Of a stretch of 5,353 nucleotides of DNA, positions 1-4,224 are shown piece by piece. The notes beneath the pieces are model-generated. The model did not search any database, was not told the origin of the DNA, and saw only the letters and a program-made list of their open reading frames with translations. The first letter of the stretch is position 1. Each line of letters opens with the position of its first letter. The translations under genes were made by a program, and so were the position numbers. The DNA lies in assembly GCA_003648875.1 (NCBI GenBank), contig QMQC01000152.1, positions 1 through 5,353 on the forward strand, given 5' to 3'. Origin of the DNA: Actinomycetota bacterium (lineage in GTDB: Bacteria; Actinomycetota; Acidimicrobiia; Spongiisociales; UBA5794).

Positions 1-176
1 ACGAACCGCCGATGACGAGCTTTCTCGCAGAGCAGCTCGGAACCGCACACTGGTTCGACCAGCGCGAAACCAGGGAGGCCCTCCAATGGGAACCTGCAGT
101 CAGTCTCGCCGTGGGATTCCAGCGACTCGAGACCTGGTTTGCGTCCGTACAAGAGGACCGTCCCATCAGCCCCTGA
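1..176 (+). CDS. NAD(P)-dependent epimerase/dehydratase (SDR family), C-terminal fragment
   Basis: This is the last 57 codons of a gene whose start lies outside the window; the reading frame begins at base 3 and stops at TGA 174-176. The peptide has the look of the C-terminal end of extended SDR epimerases/dehydratases: a helix segment FLAEQLGTAHWFD followed by the typical 'RETREALQWEPAVSLAVGF' region, where a W/Y-x-P element precedes a helix that closes the substrate domain. The Rossmann fold and the YxxxK catalytic motif would be upstream and cannot be seen, so the substrate (nucleotide sugar, flavonol-like ketone or other) is unknown. The gene runs in the same direction as the toxin-antitoxin pair that begins 54 bp later, but that pair has its own promoter-like sequence. 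Family call is fairly safe, function is not. Confidence 0.65.
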   Translation, partial: EPPMTSFLAEQLGTAHWFDQRETREALQWEPAVSLAVGFQRLETWFASVQEDRPISP

Positions 177-194
177 TCGATCGTCAACGGAGGT

Positions 195-211
195 GTATAC
201 GATTCGTACAC
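195..211. repeat. 17-bp imperfect palindrome, possible antitoxin operator
   Basis: GTATACGATTCGTACAC is an inverted repeat around T203: the inner 11 bp TACGATTCGTA are perfectly symmetrical, and the outer GT/AC pairs match after one mismatch. It lies 20 bp before the antitoxin ATG, just upstream of the presumed -10 box at 219-224, so a repressor bound here would block the -35 region. Ribbon-helix-helix antitoxins commonly bind such palindromes to autoregulate their operon; that this antitoxin binds here is inference from position only. Confidence 0.4.
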
Positions 212-218
212 GATGTGA

Positions 219-224
219 TACGTT
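219..224 (+). promoter_or_regulatory. -10 box of a probable leaderless antitoxin transcript
   Basis: TACGTT fits the actinobacterial -10 pattern TANNNT and ends 6 nt before the ATG at 231. No Shine-Dalgarno sequence is present before that ATG. Together these suggest that transcription starts at or next to the A of the start codon. No convincing -35 element is visible. Confidence 0.45.
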
Positions 225-230
225 GGCGTC

Positions 231-488
231 ATGAGTGTTCCTGTCACCGCAAGACTTGACGAGTCCGTAGTCGAGGCTCTCGATCGCGCGGTGGATGCCG
301 GTCTTGCTCCAACCAGGGGGGCGGTGATAGCACGTGCCGTCGGTGACTGGCTCAACCTGCACGGCGAAGAGGCGATCGTCGAGTCATATCGGCGTCGATA
401 CGTCGAACCCGACGCGACAGGTAACGACCTCATCGCTGACCTGGCACTCTTCTCGGTCGCCGCGTGCCTCGCCGACACCGAACGTTGA
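231..488 (+). CDS. MazE-like antitoxin, ribbon-helix-helix family
   Basis: This 85-residue protein opens with a short beta-strand-like segment (VPVTARLDE, residues 3-11), then a helix VVEALDRAVDAG, then the turn and second helix APTRGAVIARAVGDWL (26-41). That is the ribbon-helix-helix DNA-binding fold of MetJ/Arc type antitoxins. The remaining half (HGEEAIVESYRRRY and an acidic-to-hydrophobic tail) would be the toxin-neutralising region. Its TGA overlaps the toxin's TTG start (TTGA), a classic layout for translational coupling that keeps antitoxin in excess. The start at 231 is preferred because it yields the complete RHH fold and lies 6 nt after a TANNNT box. A palindrome at 195-211 is a candidate autoregulatory operator. 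Identification as antitoxin rests on fold plus the neighbouring MazF-like gene. Confidence 0.8.
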   Translation: MSVPVTARLDESVVEALDRAVDAGLAPTRGAVIARAVGDWLNLHGEEAIVESYRRRYVEPDATGNDLIADLALFSVAACLADTER

Positions 489-799
489 TCTCGAGAGGGG
501 AGATCTGGGATGCCGACATTCCCGGCGTCGGCAAGCATCCGGTCGTGGTCATCACCAGAGACTCCGCACTTACGCTGGTTACATCGGTCGTGTGCGTGTT
601 GATCACGAGCTCGGTTCACGGACATGTGGCGGAGGTCGAAGTGGGTAGAGAGGAGGGGCTCGACAGAGCGAGCTCTGCGAACTGTGACAACATCTTCACT
701 CTCCCGAAGACAGTTCTCACACGTCGACGGGGAAGGCTGGGTCCGAGCAAATCCGTCGAACTGGACAGAGCGCTGATGGTGGCACTCGGACTTGCTTGA
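485..799 (+). CDS. MazF/PemK-family endoribonuclease toxin
   Basis: MazF-type toxins cleave single-stranded RNA at short sequence motifs and are inhibited by the partner antitoxin. From TTG 485 the product is 104 residues, a normal MazF length. The N-terminal RGEIWDADIPG followed by the hydrophobic strand HPVVVITRD is the family signature. The second half shows ANCDNIFTLPKTVL, equivalent to the 'D-Q-hydrophobic' strand near the catalytic site, then RRRGRLGP and a final helix ELDRALMVALGL. The TTG overlaps the antitoxin stop (TTGA), so I prefer it; a GTG at 464 would add seven residues that do not resemble the family. No good Shine-Dalgarno precedes either start, so expression probably depends on coupling to the antitoxin. 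The frame is intact and the expected conserved parts are present, so the toxin is probably functional. Confidence 0.85.
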   Translation: MISRGEIWDADIPGVGKHPVVVITRDSALTLVTSVVCVLITSSVHGHVAEVEVGREEGLDRASSANCDNIFTLPKTVLTRRRGRLGPSKSVELDRALMVALGLA

Positions 800-905
800 C
801 TTGAATGGCGTGACGACCGGCGATGACGACAAGCTCTTTCTGGGACTTGCAGCCGTGCACCCGCACATCGTGGACGAATCCGTCACTTCTATGAGGATTG
901 CTCGG
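800..905. other. Intergenic stretch without a recognised gene
   Basis: About 100 bp between the toxin stop and the promoter of the leader peptide. Open frames run through it on both strands, but none gives a recognisable protein or has a ribosome binding site. I see no clear transcription terminator for the toxin-antitoxin operon here. The last 20-25 bases should contain the -35 region of the downstream leader promoter; GTCACT at 882-887, 18 nt from the -10 box, is the best but weak candidate. Confidence 0.4.
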
Positions 906-911
906 TATCAT
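906..911 (+). promoter_or_regulatory. -10 box of the leaderless poly-Cys leader transcript
   Basis: TATCAT matches TANNNT (and is close to TATAAT). It ends exactly 7 nt before the ATG at 919, so the predicted transcription start is the A of that ATG. An in-frame ATG at 910 overlaps this box and would therefore not be in the transcript, which selects 919 as the leader's start. Confidence 0.65.
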
Positions 912-918
912 GTCTGCC

Positions 919-990
919 ATGAAGAGATTCCTCACGAGCGCTGCGATGTGTTGTTGCTGTTGTGCAAACGCCGCGCGCGGAGGTTCATAG
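919..990 (+). CDS. Poly-cysteine leader peptide (attenuator uORF)
   Basis: A 23-codon ORF that starts MKRFLTSAAM, continues with five consecutive Cys codons at 949-963 (TGT TGT TGC TGT TGT), then ANAARGGS and TAG at 988-990. Five adjacent Cys codons are very unlikely by chance and are the hallmark of a ribosome-stalling leader that senses Cys-tRNA. It lies 104 nt before a cysteine synthase gene, with a terminator-like hairpin between them. It has no Shine-Dalgarno, but a TATCAT box 7 nt upstream predicts a leaderless mRNA. Leaderless poly-Cys short ORFs acting as cysteine-responsive attenuators of sulfur genes are documented in mycobacteria; assigning this ORF to that class is inference from sequence. 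The peptide itself probably has no function beyond being translated. Confidence 0.85.
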   Translation: MKRFLTSAAMCCCCCANAARGGS

Positions 991-1030
991 CAGTCATCCC
1001 CAACTAGCTCAAACGACCCGTACCACCCGC
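977..1030 (+). promoter_or_regulatory. Candidate antiterminator pairing between leader and terminator arm
   Basis: GCGG at 977-980 can pair with CCGC at 1027-1030, and GGT at 982-984 with ACC at 1022-1024, separated by a small internal loop. The 3' partner overlaps the 5' arm of the terminator-like hairpin (1025-1031), so the two structures exclude each other. A ribosome stalled on the Cys codons (949-963) would leave 977-984 free, favouring antitermination. A ribosome reaching the stop codon (988-990) would cover it, favouring termination. The pairing is short and was found by hand, so it is a model rather than a proven fold. Confidence 0.4.
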
Positions 1031-1060
1031 CCGGCATATCCGCCAGGCGGGTTTGTTGTT
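1025..1060 (+). terminator. Terminator-like hairpin of the cysteine attenuator
   Basis: ACCCGCC (1025-1031) pairs perfectly with GGCGGGT (1046-1052) across a 14-nt loop, and the 3' arm runs into the T-rich tail TTTGTTGTTATT. This has the form of an intrinsic terminator placed 35 nt after the leader peptide stop and 35 nt before the cysteine synthase start codon, where an attenuator should be. The T tract is interrupted by G, so termination may be partial. Confidence 0.6.
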
Positions 1061-1082
1061 ATTGGCAGTCCATTTCAAACCC

Positions 1083-1088
1083 AAGGAA
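1083..1088 (+). promoter_or_regulatory. Ribosome binding site of the cysteine synthase gene
   Basis: AAGGAA lies 6 nt before ATG 1095 and decides the start. The open frame extends upstream to a TTG at 1053, but that codon lies in the terminator tail and the extra 14 residues do not resemble the family. Confidence 0.7.
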
Positions 1089-1094
1089 CCATCG

Positions 1095-2084
1095 ATGGTC
1101 ACTCAATCACAATCCATCCCAACCAAGACATCGGATCACGCGCTGCGAAGATACGAGGACATCCGTGATCTCCTCCCCGATGTCGACAATCCCACGCCGC
1201 TCGTGCGGGTTCGCAATGCTGTGCCCGCGGACAACGTGTATCTCAAGCTCGAATGGTTGAACCCGTTCGGTTCGATCAAGGATCGGGCCGCTTCCTATCT
1301 CATTCGTGGCCTTGCGGATTCAGGCGCTCTCGAGGGACGCGAAATCGTGGAAGCCTCGTCGGGCAACACAGCCATCGCCCTCGCTGCAATCGGTGCGATC
1401 GACGGTACGAAGGTCACGATCACCATCCCTGACGGAGTTCCCGAGGAGACAAAGACGGTCCTCAGGATGCTCGGAGCCGAGGTCTGGGAGACACCGGATG
1501 AACTCTGCCCTGTCGATCATCCAAAGGATGGCGCTATAGCCCTTGCCCGTTCCCTGTTGGCTTCAGAAGGCGGATCGCGTTACGCCATGCCGGATCAGTA
1601 TGAGAACCCTGACAACGTGCGGGCGCACTACGAGACCACGGGTCCAGAGATATGGAAGCAGTCCGGCGGTGAGGTCAGCGCGTTCTTTGCCGGATTTGGA
1701 ACCTGTGGAACGATCACTGGTGTCGGTCGCTACTTGAAGGAAAGGAACCCCGATGTGCGCATCATTGGGATAGAGCCAGAGAAGGGTCACAGACTTCCAG
1801 GTCTCAAGAGCTTTGCGGAGGCGAATGAACCGGGGAACCTCGATTGGAGCGTGGTCGACGATGTGGTCCCTGTGCTGGACGATCCCGCCTACGCGATGAC
1901 TCTCAGGCTTCATCGCGAGGACGGACTTCTCGTGGGTCCGTCGACGGGCGCCATTGTCCACGTCATCAACACGTACGACGACTTCAAGGAAGGTGTCGTC
2001 GTTGGTGTCTCCCCCGACGCGGGAGCGAAATACACGACGTATTTCCAGGAGATGCTCGGGGACGAGGGACTCCCGATCATCTAG
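1095..2084 (+). CDS. PLP-dependent cysteine synthase family protein
   Basis: The 329-residue product belongs to fold-type II PLP enzymes of the CysK/CysM/cystathionine beta-synthase group, which replace the beta-substituent of an activated serine (O-acetyl-, O-phospho- or homologous donors) with sulfide or another thiol. Visible landmarks are NPTPLVRV (32-39), NPFGSIKDR (56-64) with the Schiff-base lysine K62, SSGNT (88-92) for the substrate carboxylate, the glycine-rich PLP phosphate loop GFGTCGT (200-206), and GPSTGA (281-286) with S283 expected to contact the pyridine nitrogen. The C-terminal DAGAKYTTYF resembles the closing segment of CysM. I cannot separate CysK from CysM or a thiocarboxylate-dependent variant, so no symbol is given. 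It is the first structural gene behind the poly-Cys attenuator, which fits a cysteine biosynthetic role, and it is followed by a sulfur-carrier gene. Its stop overlaps the Shine-Dalgarno of the next gene. Confidence 0.9.
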   Translation: MVTQSQSIPTKTSDHALRRYEDIRDLLPDVDNPTPLVRVRNAVPADNVYLKLEWLNPFGSIKDRAASYLIRGLADSGALEGREIVEASSGNTAIALAAIGAIDGTKVTITIPDGVPEETKTVLRMLGAEVWETPDELCPVDHPKDGAIALARSLLASEGGSRYAMPDQYENPDNVRAHYETTGPEIWKQSGGEVSAFFAGFGTCGTITGVGRYLKERNPDVRIIGIEPEKGHRLPGLKSFAEANEPGNLDWSVVDDVVPVLDDPAYAMTLRLHREDGLLVGPSTGAIVHVINTYDDFKEGVVVGVSPDAGAKYTTYFQEMLGDEGLPII

Positions 2085-2107
2085 GAGGCTGTCAATGAAC
2101 CAAGGAG
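2084..2107 (+). promoter_or_regulatory. Two ribosome binding sites giving alternative TusA starts
   Basis: GGAGG at 2084-2088 stands 6 nt before ATG 2095, and AAGGAG at 2102-2107 stands 8 nt before the in-frame ATG 2116. Both are good sites, so the start cannot be decided from sequence alone. The second start gives the length most typical of the family. Confidence 0.6.
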
Positions 2108-2376
2108 AACAATCCATGACAATCGACGAGAAGCCAGAAGTCACGTCAACGCAGATTCTTGACACATCAGGGCTGGTCTGCCCACTTCCTGTGTACAAGG
2201 CTGCACTCGTCCTGAGAGGCATGGAGTCCGGCCAGGTCCTCGAGCTGATCTGCACCGATCCCGGTTCCCTTGCAGACATCCCTGCGCTCGCACGCCAAAG
2301 AGGGGACCGGCTCGTTGGGATCGATGACCGGGGCGCCGTGCAGGTGTTCTTGATCGAGAAGGGACCGGGCACCTGA
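2095..2376 (+). CDS. tusA: TusA-family sulfur carrier/sulfurtransferase
   Basis: TusA/SirA-like proteins are small cytoplasmic carriers that bind sulfur as a persulfide on a single conserved cysteine and pass it to partners in tRNA thiolation, molybdenum cofactor or sulfur oxidation pathways. The signature LDTSGLVCPLPVYKAA contains the CPxP motif with the persulfide cysteine (C29 from ATG 2095, C22 from ATG 2116). It is followed by LRGMESGQVLEL, the loop CTDPGSLADIPALARQRGD and a closing strand VQVFLIEKG, the beta-alpha-beta-alpha-beta-beta layout of the family. Length is 93 residues from ATG 2095 or 86 from ATG 2116. It begins 10 bp after the cysteine synthase stop and must be cotranscribed, so it is probably also under the cysteine attenuator. 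Partner unknown; TusA-like proteins next to cysteine synthases may handle sulfur supply, which is inference. Confidence 0.9.
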   Translation: MNQGEQSMTIDEKPEVTSTQILDTSGLVCPLPVYKAALVLRGMESGQVLELICTDPGSLADIPALARQRGDRLVGIDDRGAVQVFLIEKGPGT

Positions 2377-2382
2377 AGCCTG

Positions 2383-2721
2383 GTGTGTGGGGGAGGGAGT
2401 CGAGCCACCACGGCCGTACCGGAAACAATATCGCGATGGTCTCGCTCGCTGCGGGAGTGTTGGTGTCATGGGGATTCGACTTGCTTCCGGCCGTCGGGGC
2501 AGCCCGGCTGTCGCACAACCTTTGTGAAGGACCCCGGTGCGTATCCGGCCCGCCTCGAAGCTGAGATCAACGAGATCGTGAAGTGCACCTGTGGCAAGCA
2601 GGCTGACGGCGTGTGTCGTTGTGCCGACGACGATCACGGGCACGGGCACGAAGGGCATTCCGCGAACGCTCCAGTGCTTGAAGCGAGTGCTTCCGGTTGC
2701 TGTGGGGGACACGGGCACTGA
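2383..2721 (+). CDS. Cys/His-rich small protein, probably metal-binding; 5' end uncertain
   Basis: The convincing part is the last 65 codons from GTG 2524. It has an amphipathic stretch (PARLEAEINEIV), then KCTCGKQADGVCRC (two CxC pairs), an acidic-histidine run DDDHGHGHEGH, and a tail ending SGCCGGHGH. This composition points to zinc, copper or similar metal binding, resembling metallothionein-like modules; I do not recognise a named family. The frame is open back to GTG 2383, but the upstream 47 codons look non-coding in this frame and no Shine-Dalgarno precedes either GTG. In the frame one base different, an ATG at 2436 with GGAAA nine bases upstream opens MVSLAAGVLVSWGFDLLP, a hydrophobic and codon-typical stretch. 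A frameshift near 2510-2525 could therefore have split one gene. It follows tusA by only a few bases, so it is probably in the same operon. Confidence 0.45.
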   Translation: MCGGGSRATTAVPETISRWSRSLRECWCHGDSTCFRPSGQPGCRTTFVKDPGAYPARLEAEINEIVKCTCGKQADGVCRCADDDHGHGHEGHSANAPVLEASASGCCGGHGH

Positions 2722-2731
2722 CACTGTCGCG

Positions 2732-2989
2732 TTGGACCTCGCAACGGTGATCGCCGCAGGGTTCAGCGACATCTCGATCGAGCCGCTCGATACCGTCAGC
2801 TCAGCGAGTAGCCCCGCGATACCCGCGGTCGCCTACTGTCAAGGAACGCATCTTCGCAACGAGTTCGAGGCCATCGACCCTGTGGGACTCGGGGGAGCAA
2901 CCGATCACGCTGCGAGCGCCATAGCCTCGCACTTCGGTGCAGACCGCGTCGAAGGTCGCATCCGGGCAATCATCGTCACTGCCCGTTGA
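2732..2989 (+). pseudogene. 3' remnant of a class I SAM-dependent methyltransferase
   Basis: The peptide from about 2735 on (LATVIAAGFSDISIEPLD, then AVAYCQGTHLRNEFEA, then ATDHAASAIASHFGADRVEG and IRAIIVTAR) matches my memory of the C-terminal end of a group of small-molecule class I methyltransferases, which typically carry 'AGF-D-V-x-P', 'AYCQGTPLRNEIEA' and 'GRIRAHVVTAR'. The entire N-terminal half with the SAM-binding motifs (DxGxGxG) is missing, since upstream sequence encodes the Cys/His-rich ORF in another frame. The possible starts TTG 2732 and GTG 2747 lack ribosome binding sites. I therefore read it as a truncated relic joined to the 3' end of the previous ORF by a deletion or rearrangement near 2722-2735. 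The C-terminal frame has no internal stop, so the event may be recent. Confidence 0.6.
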
Positions 2990-3012
2990 ACCCAGGAATC
3001 ATTCGTTCTACG

Positions 3013-3018
3013 TAGTAT
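3013..3018 (+). promoter_or_regulatory. -10 box of a probable leaderless ceramidase-family transcript
   Basis: TAGTAT fits TANNNT and ends 6 nt before the GTG at 3025, again predicting a leaderless mRNA. A second reading is TTGAAC (2986-2991) as -35 with TACGTA (3009-3014) as -10, 17 nt apart, which would start transcription a few bases upstream of the GTG. No Shine-Dalgarno is present. Confidence 0.5.
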
Positions 3019-3024
3019 CGGACG

Positions 3025-4011
3025 GTGCGCCACCAATTCCGTCCGATCTCGTATGCCCTTGCAGCTCTCGTTGGGTTCGCCGTGTTGTTCGTTGCGGGTG
3101 GCATATCGGGCTGGTGGACGCCTGCTGAGAATGAACAGGCGATCGGTGAGGCGTCACGTTGGTGTGAGCGGGTAAGCGGGGGCATGATGCGCGAGCCGGT
3201 GAATACCCTTGGAAACCTCGGGTTCGTCGTTGCAGGCCTCGCGATGTTCCTCGTGCTTGCGCGCGACACCGCACGGGGGAGGCCTCGGACGAACCGCTTC
3301 ATTGGCAACCAACCGATAGCTCTTCTCTATGCAGCGGCTTCGCTCTTCCTCGGTCCCGGCTCGATGGTCATGCACGGGAGCCACACGTTCTTTGGAGCGT
3401 GGATCGACAACGTGTCGATGGTCACATACATCCTCATACCGTGGATCTTCAACCTTGCGGTCCTTGGAAGATGGAAGGATCGGACGTTCTTCCTGACCTA
3501 TGGCACCGTGTTGGGGTCCTACGCCGGCGCCTACTGGGTGTTCGGGTCAGACCTCGGGATCGGACTTGACCTCTTCGGTGTCTCGATAGCGCTCTGGATC
3601 ATCTCAGAGTTCCTGTATCGGTTCTGGTTTCGGCTGGTGCGGCCCTTGTCCGGACTGGTCGGGTTCGCTGTTGCGGCCGTCTTTGGGATCACACCCGCGG
3701 AAATGCTTGGCGACATCGGGAGCTACTGGTGGGTCGTCCTGTTCTGGGTCCCGGCACTCCTTGTGAAACAGCCCGCGCGATCACGGCGGACCTACACGCC
3801 GTGGTATTGGGCGGGGTTCGCCTCCTTCCTCATCGCGTACGCGATATGGACCACGGGTACCAACGACCACGACCTATGCAATCCTGACTCGTTGATCCAG
3901 GCGCACGCAGTCTGGCATCTTCTCACCGCGTTCGCCACGTGGTGCTTCTTCAAGTTCCTGCGCACCGAGCGCAGAACTGAAAGTGATGTTCAGTCGGCGG
4001 TGAGCGCCTGA
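3025..4011 (+). CDS. Alkaline ceramidase superfamily (CREST) membrane hydrolase
   Basis: A 328-residue multi-pass membrane protein with the zinc-hydrolase signature of alkaline ceramidases. CE (47-48) and REPVNTLGN (56-64) correspond to the conserved N-terminal acidic/Asn region. GPGSMVMHGSHT (110-121) gives S113 and H117, D128 follows, and HAVWH (294-298) gives H294 and H298. The S-x3-H, H-to-D 11-residue and HxxxH spacings equal those of human ACER3 (S77, H81, D92, H217, H221), which form the intramembrane zinc site. Hydrophobic segments lie near residues 8-28, 60-80, 96-115, 130-148, 157-176, 180-200, 207-222, 231-246, 262-280 and 295-312; some will pair or be partial, since ACERs have seven spans. 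Family members hydrolyse amide bonds of ceramide-like lipids; the bacterial substrate is unknown. The GTG start is chosen because it follows a TAGTAT box by 6 nt and begins a first membrane span. The gene converges on the minus-strand thioredoxin-like fragment with a 22-bp overlap. Confidence 0.85.
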   Translation: MRHQFRPISYALAALVGFAVLFVAGGISGWWTPAENEQAIGEASRWCERVSGGMMREPVNTLGNLGFVVAGLAMFLVLARDTARGRPRTNRFIGNQPIALLYAAASLFLGPGSMVMHGSHTFFGAWIDNVSMVTYILIPWIFNLAVLGRWKDRTFFLTYGTVLGSYAGAYWVFGSDLGIGLDLFGVSIALWIISEFLYRFWFRLVRPLSGLVGFAVAAVFGITPAEMLGDIGSYWWVVLFWVPALLVKQPARSRRTYTPWYWAGFASFLIAYAIWTTGTNDHDLCNPDSLIQAHAVWHLLTAFATWCFFKFLRTERRTESDVQSAVSA

Positions 4012-4160
4012 CGGAGCTGGTCGAGGGTGGGTGATCCGACTGGACCATCTTCCGTTCCATAGATCCGGCAACTGAGCCCGACGGGTGCGTCAGCATCAGC
4101 GAAAGGATCATTGCCGTTGACGAGCACCGTCGGGGAACCCCGGAAGTTCTGCCGCTTGAC
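3990..4160 (-). pseudogene. 5'-truncated thioredoxin-like family gene
   Basis: Reading leftwards from 4160, 56 codons to TGA 3992-3990 give a clean C-terminal half of a thioredoxin-fold protein: FRGSPTVLVNGND with the family's cis-proline (SPT), then DAPVGLSCRIY, and a final helix SPTLDQLRQAL. The N-terminal half, which should carry the first strand and the CxxC-like redox site, is absent. Upstream codons in this frame are unrelated and reach a stop without any usable start codon. A Shine-Dalgarno-like AAGGAG remains at 4183-4178, which suggests the original ribosome binding site survived while about 35-40 codons were lost by an internal deletion. It lies directly downstream of the CcdA-like gene, the normal place for the thioredoxin-like partner that a CcdA keeps reduced. 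The last 22 bp overlap the ceramidase gene. Confidence 0.6.
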
Positions 4161-4206
4161 CGATGCGCTTTTCTGGACTCCTTGTGGTGGTGGCTCAAAC
4201 CGAAAG

Positions 4207-4223
4207 CTTCAACCCGGTTGAAG
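4207..4223. repeat. Perfect inverted repeat just after the CcdA-like gene
   Basis: CTTCAACC and GGTTGAAG flank a single C, forming an 8-bp perfect inverted repeat that begins 2 bp after the minus-strand stop codon 4227-4225. As RNA it can make a 6-bp stem with a 5-nt loop followed by CTTTCGGTTT on the minus strand. It may be a weak or decayed terminator, or an mRNA-stabilising hairpin between the CcdA-like gene and its downstream fragment. Confidence 0.4.
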
Positions 4224-4224
4224 G

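Noticed and set aside
910..918. Upstream in-frame ATG at 910 as the leader peptide start.
   Set aside because: It overlaps the TATCAT -10 box, so it would lie upstream of the predicted transcription start.
717..1037. Minus-strand 106-residue open frame covering the leader region, and plus-strand frame 792-1007.
   Set aside because: Neither resembles a known protein or has a ribosome binding site; both are explained as shadows over the toxin end and the attenuator leader.
1053..1094. TTG 1053 as start of the cysteine synthase.
   Set aside because: It lies in the terminator tail without a ribosome binding site and adds 14 residues unlike the family, whereas ATG 1095 has AAGGAA 6 nt upstream.
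2374..2376. TusA stop TGA as a second selenocysteine codon, since the frame stays open into the Cys/His-rich ORF.
   Set aside because: TusA already has its normal C-terminal end there, and no GGU-loop hairpin at SECIS distance follows.
1563..2411. Long minus-strand open frame of 282 residues.
   Set aside because: It is antisense to the cysteine synthase and tusA, whose motifs are unmistakable; the frame is a product of GC-rich codon structure.
2376..2530. tRNA-like or tmRNA-like motifs (GGGAGTCGAGCC, GGGGATTCGAC, a TGG/CCA-like end), considered as a tRNA-Sec gene because a selenoprotein is nearby.
   Set aside because: No T stem pairs correctly around the TTCGA-like loop, no complementary acceptor strand is present on either strand, and no UCA anticodon stem-loop is found in position.
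2635..2658. Short CACGGG repeats as a possible regulatory or CRISPR-like repeat.
   Set aside because: They are the codons of the His-Gly run in the Cys/His-rich ORF, with no spacer structure.
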